DNA from: CAYUMU01 sp964445985
GTDB taxonomy: Bacteria > Planctomycetota > Planctomycetia > Pirellulales > S012-138
Direction: 5' to 3'
DNA: 64,000 nucleotides
Assembly: GCA_964445985.1 (NCBI GenBank)
Contig: CAYUMU010000001.1
Span: forward strand, 248,001-312,000
Below are positions 59,285 through 64,000 of the stretch, piece by piece. The notes beneath the pieces are model-generated. The model saw only the letters and a list, made by a program, of their open reading frames with translations, had not been told where the DNA came from and ran no database searches. The position numbers and the translations under genes were made by a program. Position 1 is the stretch's first letter. The number at the start of each line of letters is the position of its first letter.

Positions 59285-60084
59285 TTCGTCAGCCCCTGGG
59301 CTGGCAATGGAAAGTGGGACTCGGCGTGCTGGCGTTCGTGGTCCTGGGGCTGTTTTACAGCTACCTCTCCTACCGTCAGCACGTCCGCAATCCCAGCGAC
59401 ACCACGCTGCCCAATGCTTCGCAACTTTGGGACGGCTTGGAACAAGTGCTCCGCCCGCGTGAAAGCGACGATGGCCGGTCCTGGATCGCCACCGATACCT
59501 GGTCGTCGCTGTCGCGGTTGAGTGCCGGCATGGGCCTGGGAATTTTCCTCGGCACCCTGATTGGCCTCGCCATGGGCTGCTTTTACACGATGGAAGCCCT
59601 GCTGCTTCCCATGATCTCGTTCCTGGCCAAAATTCCGCCCCCGGCCATGATGGCGGTGTTCTACATCCTGGTCGGCATCGACTTCAGTTTCTTTGTCATC
59701 ACGATTGTATTCGGCGTGGTCCCCATCACCTCGCACAGCATCTACCAATCGGTGCGCAAAGATGTTCCCGAAGAACTGATTTCCAAGGCCTACACCCTGG
59801 GCGCCTCGACGGTTGAATTGGTTTGGGACGTGATTCTGCGACAGGTTTTACCCCGCGTGATCGAAACCGCCAGGCTACAAGTCGGCCCGGCCTTGGTTTA
59901 CCTAATTGCCGCGGAATACGCCAATTCCGAACCCGGTTTTGGCTACCGCTTGCGGATGTGCGTCCGCCTCTCGCAGATGAATATCATTTACATCTACGTG
60001 GTTTACTTGGGCCTGCTCGGCCTGACAGTCGATGCCCTGCTGACATGGATTCGCCGCAAGAGTTGTCCCTGGTATGGGGCCTGA
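59281..60084 (+). CDS. ABC transporter permease, SsuC/TauC family
   Basis: A 267-residue membrane protein starting MIRQPLGWQWKVGLGVLAFV. A periplasmic segment follows the first helix (NPSDTTLPNASQLWDGLEQV). The BPD permease core begins TWSSLSRLSAGMGLGIFLGT, and the EAA loop that docks the ATPase is PEELISKAYTLGASTVELVW. The C-terminal helices read IYIYVVYLGLLGLTVDALLT. It overlaps the binding-protein gene by 4 bases. There is no ATP-binding subunit up to 60340, so an ATPase elsewhere is needed. Cargo follows that of the binding protein. Confidence 0.9.
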   Translation: MIRQPLGWQWKVGLGVLAFVVLGLFYSYLSYRQHVRNPSDTTLPNASQLWDGLEQVLRPRESDDGRSWIATDTWSSLSRLSAGMGLGIFLGTLIGLAMGCFYTMEALLLPMISFLAKIPPPAMMAVFYILVGIDFSFFVITIVFGVVPITSHSIYQSVRKDVPEELISKAYTLGASTVELVWDVILRQVLPRVIETARLQVGPALVYLIAAEYANSEPGFGYRLRMCVRLSQMNIIYIYVVYLGLLGLTVDALLTWIRRKSCPWYGA

Positions 60085-60181
60085 CCACAGGGCCTTCTCA
60101 AGGCTCAGCCGATTAGCCACAACTCTATATCACGGCAATGGTTGCAGTGCTGGCGTTGCCTCCGCCTCACATCGATTTCTC

Positions 60182-60211
60182 TTGACCTGAAAAAAACCTT
60201 CTGGCTAGAAT
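60182..60211 (+). promoter_or_regulatory. Predicted sigma70-type promoter before the 176-residue protein gene
   Basis: TTGACC (60182-60187) and TAGAAT (60206-60211) are separated by 18 bases. The leader of about 120 bases holds a two-level hairpin, GGCTCGCC (60222-60229) with GGCGAGCC (60268-60275) and, inside it, CGCCCC...AA with TTGGGGCG (60241-60261). Confidence 0.5.
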
Positions 60212-60339
60212 TGTTATGTTTGGCTCGCCGCAAGTAGGCTCGCCCCCAAAGGGTTGGGGCGCGGCCAGGCGAGCCTTCCCCCCAGTTCGATTGGCAGCGT
60301 CGTGGCGGCGACGGCTTCCTGCAAGCCGGAGGTCGGAAG

Positions 60340-60870
60340 ATGTATCCCAGACGACCCAAGGTCACTCTCTCCCGTTACTTCGCCGGTCTAACCGAGTCCA
60401 CGTTCCAAGCCCGCTTGGGCATCGCCGACCCGCCGCTCGTCGACTATATCGCCGACCTGTTGGTTCGCTTTGTGCGTTTGGAGTCGATTCATAAGGTTCG
60501 TGATCTGGGCGGCCGCCGGCTGAGTGAGATTGGCGCGATGCTCGTTGAGGCCGAACAGCGCTTGGGCAACGCCCAGCGCGAAGTTCATCGGCATATCGGC
60601 GACTTTACCTTGTTTTGGACAGGCGTTTATCCCGAGTCGTTGCGTAAGGTCAAAGCCCAGCTCGACCAGTTCGTCGATTACTGCCAGCAGGGGAAACGCA
60701 GCTACTACCTGGCGAGCACCTTCGACGGCGATGAATATGCCAGCGAGAACGAAGTTCTCGAACGCCTCAGTGAGCAGTTCGAACTCTGCGCCTATGGACT
60801 GCGTGAAGTTCGCCGCGAGTGGGAAGCCCGCCGCGGCGACGAACAGATCGGCCCCATCATTGTGGAATGA
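60340..60870 (+). CDS. Conserved protein of unknown function
   Basis: A 176-residue protein starting MYPRRPKVTLSRYFAGLTES, preceded by GGAGGTCGGAAG. It is almost entirely helical: LVDYIADLLVRFVRLESIHK, LSEIGAMLVEAEQRLGNAQR and VLERLSEQFELCAYGLREVR form amphipathic stretches. Only one short hydrophobic patch is present, so it is cytoplasmic. I recognise no domain. The gene has its own predicted promoter and a structured leader, and faces dnaE. It is probably a real gene because of the strong ribosome site and even codon use; function unknown. Confidence 0.72.
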   Translation: MYPRRPKVTLSRYFAGLTESTFQARLGIADPPLVDYIADLLVRFVRLESIHKVRDLGGRRLSEIGAMLVEAEQRLGNAQREVHRHIGDFTLFWTGVYPESLRKVKAQLDQFVDYCQQGKRSYYLASTFDGDEYASENEVLERLSEQFELCAYGLREVRREWEARRGDEQIGPIIVE

Positions 60871-60887
60871 AACGAACCGCCACCATA

Positions 60888-60914
60888 GTCGCCTTTCGCG
60901 GAGCGAAAGCCGAC
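60888..60914. terminator. Hairpin between convergent genes, possible bidirectional terminator
   Basis: GTCGCCTTTCGC (60888-60899) and GCGAAAGCCGAC (60903-60914) pair over 12 bases with one mismatch and a GGA loop. It fills the 53-base gap between the stops of the 176-residue protein gene and dnaE. There is no T-run on either side. Confidence 0.4.
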
Positions 60915-60923
60915 TTACGGTCC

Positions 60924-63900
60924 TTAATTTTGCCCATTGCGGTAGCCGTTGCGGCGGCCGTTGCCGTTGTTGGCCGCGGGGCGGGGGGGCGTGGTCATGA
61001 GCCGCAGGTTGCCTGGGCCGAGTAGTTCGTCCACGCGGTCGCGCATTTCTTGCGATAGCTCCAGCCTGAGGCCCTCGCACTGCATGTTGGCCTTGTGGCC
61101 GTCGGCCAGGCAGAGCAAAAGCTGCAAACTGTGTTCGCCGGGATACCCTCGCAAGATTTCGTAGAGCTGTTGAATCTTTTGCGGGCCGTGAATATTTTCG
61201 TCGTAGCGAATCCGCATGCCGCGGGTGTAGCGGGCGTCGAGCTCGTTGAGCGGGATCAGTTCGTTGACGATGAGGTTGGCGTCTTCGCTGCCGGGCCGCT
61301 TATCGATGGCGCCGCGCACGAGCAGAATGGCCTCGGGCTGCACCAGGTGCCCATACTCGGCAAATTGCTCGGGCCAAATGATGGTGCGCATGATGCCGGC
61401 GGTGTCTTCGAGGTCGAACATCGCGTACTTGGTGGCGGTTTGGCCGGGCCGGGGGTTCTTGGTGTGCGAGAACTTGATGGCGGCCAGCATGCCTCCCAGG
61501 TAGACCTCGGTGCGGTGGCTCAACTGGGCCGACTCGACCGTGGTATGCGAGCTATACAACTTGAGCTGGGCTTCAAACTCGGCCAGCGGATGGCTCGATA
61601 GGTAGTAGCCCAGCACCTCTTTTTCGGCCAGCAGCTTCTGGCGTTCATCCCACTCGGGCTGGTCGGGGAAGCCGGGGGACGCCTTGCCCTGGGCTGGTTC
61701 TTCGTCCTCCTCTTCGAACATGTCGAACATATTGGTTTGCCCGGAGCGGCGATCCTTGGCGGCCGACTGGCCTTGTTGCAGGGCCCGTTCCACGGCGGCC
61801 AGGCATTGCGAACGGCGCACGCCGGTGCTGTCGAAGGCGCCGGCCTTGACCAGGCTTTCGATCGATCCCCGGTTGCAGGCCGACGGGTCGACGCGGTCGC
61901 AAAAATCGAACAGGTCGCGGAAGGGGCCATCCTTTTCGCGGGCAGCCGCGAGGGCCAAGGCCGCGCCTTCGCCGCAGCCCTTGACCGCCGTGAGCCCGAA
62001 GAGAATTTTGCCGTCTTCCACCGCGAAATCGGCAAAGGAGTGATTCACGTCGGGGGGGACCACTTCGATGTTCATTCGCCGGCAATCTTCCAAATGCTCA
62101 ACCAGCGAATCCTTGGTTTTGAAGTTGCGGCCGGGGATATCGCCGGACAGCAGGGCCGCCATGAACTCCACGGGGTAATGGGCCTTGAGGTAGGCCGTCA
62201 TGTAAGCGATTTTGGCATACGCCGTGCTGTGCGACTTGTTGAAGCCGTAGCCGGCGAACTTTTCGATCATTTCGAACAGTTCGATCGCCTTGGCTTTATC
62301 GAGCCCTTGGGCTTGCGTCCCGGTTAAGAACTCCTCGCGAAACTTGGCGATCATCGGCAGCTTTTTCTTGCTGATCGCCTTGATGCAGGTATAGGCGCTG
62401 GAGAGCGCGATGCCTCCCAGGCGGTTCAAAATTCGCATCACCTGTTCCTGGTAAACCATCACGCCGTGGGTTTCTTCCAGGATTTCCTTCATGACCGGAT
62501 GAGGGTAGGTGGCCTCCTTGCGGCGATGCTTCACCTCGATGTAGTCGTCGACCATGCCCCCTTCCAGCGGACCAGGCCGGTAGAGCGCGGCGGTGGCGAT
62601 GATGTCGCGGAAATGGTCGGGCTTCATCCGCTGGAGCAAGTCGCGAATACCGCCGCTTTCGAGCTGGAAAATGCCTTTGGTTTCGCCGCGCTGCAGCAGG
62701 GCGAAGGTCTCCAGGTCTTCCAGGGGGAAGTTCTCCGGGTCGATGTCTTGCCCTGTGGTCTGCTTGATGAAGTTGACCGCCTTGGACAGGATGGTCAGGT
62801 TGCGGAGGCCGAGGAAGTCCATCTTGAGCAGGCCAGCGGCTTCCACGTCGCCCATCGCCCACTGGGTGATGACTTCTTCCTTCCCTTGCACGCGTTGCAG
62901 CGGCACGTATTCATCGAGCGGCCGATCGGCGATCACGACGGCCGCGGCGTGGGTGCCCACGTTGCGAGCCAGGCCTTCCACCTTGCGGGCCAGGTCGAGC
63001 AGTTCGCGGATTTCGCCGTCGCTGTCGTACGTTTTCTTGAGGTCTTCGCTTTTTTCCAGAGCTTGATTGAGCGAGATGCCGAGCTGATCGGGCACCATGG
63101 CCACCACGGCATCGACGCGCGGAATGGGCATGCCCAGCGCGCGGCCGACGTCGCGAATGGCGGCGCGGGCGGCCAGCGTGCCAAAGGTGCCGATCTGGGC
63201 CACGTTGGCTTCACCGTACTTTTGCTTCACATAGTCGATGACCTCGCCGCGGCGGTCCTTGCAGAAGTCGATATCGATATCGGGCGCTTCCAGCCGGTTG
63301 ATATCGAGGAACCGCTCGAACAGCAGATCGTACTTGATGGGGCAAACGTGGCTCAGCTTGAGGGCGTAGGCCACGATGGAGCCCACGCCCGAACCACGGG
63401 CCGTGCTGGGGATGCCGCGCTCCACGGCAAACCGCACGAAGTCCCACACGATGAGAAAGTAGTTGGGGAAGCCCAAGGTGCAGATCACGTTGAGCTCGCG
63501 GTCGAGCCGCTCCATCACGTGCGGGGCCAGCTCGCCAGCGGGGCACATGTCTTCGTTGCCGGCGTAGCGCTCTTTGAGGCCGGCCTCGCACAGTTCGCGG
63601 AGGTAGTCGCCCGGCTGCTTCTGGTTGGGGATGTCGAACGAGGGGAAGTGCCGCTTGCCAAGCTCCAACTCCACGTTCACGCTGTCGGCAATCAACTGCG
63701 ATTGCTTGAGGGCCTCGGTATAGCTGGGGAAGGCCGCGTACATTTCGGCCGGCGTGCGGAGATGGAACTGGTTGCCTTCCATTCGCATGCGGTTGGCGTC
63801 GGTGCGGAACTTGCCGGTGTTGACGCAGAGCAGAATATCCTGGGCTTCGGCGTCGTCTTGATTAACGTAGTGGGCGTCGGAGGTGGCCACCATGGGGAGG

Positions 63901-64000
63901 CCCAACCGACGGGCGACATCCACGGCGCCTTCCATGGCCATGCGTTGAATTTCCAGGTGGTTGTTCTGGATTTCGACGAAGTAGCGATCGCCGAAGACGC
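60924..64000 (-). CDS. dnaE: DNA polymerase III alpha subunit, 5' end cut by the window
   Basis: The frame continues past the last base of the window; the 59 bases upstream of the first in-window ATG (63941) still encode VFGDRYFVEIQNNHLEIQR, a DnaE PHP-domain stretch. About 1,025 residues are present. Order of motifs: PHP domain end (MVATSDAHYVNQDDAEAQDI), ARGSGVGSIVAYAL, the two catalytic Asp in PDIDIDFCKDRRGE, the third in KMDFLGLRNLTILS, LFQLESGGIRDLLQRMKPD, the fingers/Y-stack region SGVMVYQEQ-like text HGVMVYQEQVMRILNRLGGI, and FNKSHSTAYAKIAY. An OB-fold lies near LGGMLAAIKFSHTKNPRPG. It copies DNA as the replicative polymerase. The C-terminus ends with an Asn/Gly/Arg tail (NNGNGRRNGYRNGQN). 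Confidence 0.97.
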   Translation of the reverse strand, partial: VFGDRYFVEIQNNHLEIQRMAMEGAVDVARRLGLPMVATSDAHYVNQDDAEAQDILLCVNTGKFRTDANRMRMEGNQFHLRTPAEMYAAFPSYTEALKQSQLIADSVNVELELGKRHFPSFDIPNQKQPGDYLRELCEAGLKERYAGNEDMCPAGELAPHVMERLDRELNVICTLGFPNYFLIVWDFVRFAVERGIPSTARGSGVGSIVAYALKLSHVCPIKYDLLFERFLDINRLEAPDIDIDFCKDRRGEVIDYVKQKYGEANVAQIGTFGTLAARAAIRDVGRALGMPIPRVDAVVAMVPDQLGISLNQALEKSEDLKKTYDSDGEIRELLDLARKVEGLARNVGTHAAAVVIADRPLDEYVPLQRVQGKEEVITQWAMGDVEAAGLLKMDFLGLRNLTILSKAVNFIKQTTGQDIDPENFPLEDLETFALLQRGETKGIFQLESGGIRDLLQRMKPDHFRDIIATAALYRPGPLEGGMVDDYIEVKHRRKEATYPHPVMKEILEETHGVMVYQEQVMRILNRLGGIALSSAYTCIKAISKKKLPMIAKFREEFLTGTQAQGLDKAKAIELFEMIEKFAGYGFNKSHSTAYAKIAYMTAYLKAHYPVEFMAALLSGDIPGRNFKTKDSLVEHLEDCRRMNIEVVPPDVNHSFADFAVEDGKILFGLTAVKGCGEGAALALAAAREKDGPFRDLFDFCDRVDPSACNRGSIESLVKAGAFDSTGVRRSQCLAAVERALQQGQSAAKDRRSGQTNMFDMFEEEDEEPAQGKASPGFPDQPEWDERQKLLAEKEVLGYYLSSHPLAEFEAQLKLYSSHTTVESAQLSHRTEVYLGGMLAAIKFSHTKNPRPGQTATKYAMFDLEDTAGIMRTIIWPEQFAEYGHLVQPEAILLVRGAIDKRPGSEDANLIVNELIPLNELDARYTRGMRIRYDENIHGPQKIQQLYEILRGYPGEHSLQLLLCLADGHKANMQCEGLRLELSQEMRDRVDELLGPGNLRLMTTPPRPAANNGNGRRNGYRNGQN

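Noticed and set aside
1..64000. tRNA, rRNA or CRISPR arrays
   Set aside because: No tRNA cloverleaf sequence, rRNA stretch or regularly spaced direct repeat with unique spacers was seen on reading both strands; a tRNAscan or CRISPR finder run would settle it.

Overview
The window looks like chromosome of a GC-rich planctomycete, most likely of the Pirellulales. The evidence is protein content: a DUF1592/1588-type cytochrome c followed by a Tat-exported DUF1552 protein, a DUF1559 pseudopilin, a DUF1080-glucose/sorbosone dehydrogenase fusion, a YXWGXW-repeat protein, a DUF1446/AtuA protein, a Ser/Thr kinase carrying the usual planctomycete N-terminal module, and many secreted proteins of unknown role. 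I found no rRNA, tRNA, CRISPR array, prophage or intact insertion sequence.

Layout. 1-4746: a SUI1/YciH factor cut by the window edge, an ABM-domain monooxygenase, a lipoprotein, a 4-TM protein, a divergent PII protein and a secreted 500-residue protein. 5004-15189: a secreted FAD oxidoreductase, fabH, the LRR-bearing kinase, the YXWGXW/fibrous-repeat protein and the AtuA-like protein. 15458-23581: the DUF1592-DUF1552 pair, then a leftward group of thiL, a ceramidase-like protein and an MFS transporter. 24139-30383: ferredoxin, an EEP-fold phosphodiesterase/nuclease, the DUF1559 pseudopilin, and three exported redox proteins (cytochrome c'-like, DUF1080-GSDH, planctomycete c-type cytochrome) that suggest periplasmic sugar oxidation. 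30393-36492: a leftward run of cca, a TRASH-type lipoprotein, a BtuC-like permease, a BtuF-like binding protein, a DUF4282 protein and homoserine dehydrogenase. 36885-41034: a macro-domain protein, an ECF sigma factor and a HEAT/Tudor-like lipoprotein. 41333-48123: DUF6165, a TPR-glycosyltransferase, guanine deaminase, an unknown protein with an NlpC/P60-like end, and a radical SAM enzyme. 48323-64000: ligA, a PQQ-type propeller protein behind a LecA-like lectin-fold protein and an LRR protein, an M28-PDZ peptidase, a two-gene ABC transporter resembling the urea/guanidine carboxylase-region system, a conserved unknown protein, and dnaE cut by the window edge.

The strongest unnamed signals are not protein genes. 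An ~80-bp non-coding sequence is present twice, 34 kb apart. One copy is interrupted by a 65-bp insert with perfect 10-bp terminal inverted repeats, which the other copy shows as an empty site. There are also several long perfect hairpins (21-bp and 15-bp arms) and degenerate AGCCAGCTACC-type tandem repeats between genes. Two transporter pairs (BtuF/BtuC and the SBP/permease pair) have no ATPase next to them. No single locus stands out as a complete new defence or biosynthetic system. The best candidates for follow-up are the DUF6165/TPR-glycosyltransferase pair, the DUF1080-GSDH redox trio, the triple-Tudor HEAT lipoprotein and the repeat/MITE-like pair.
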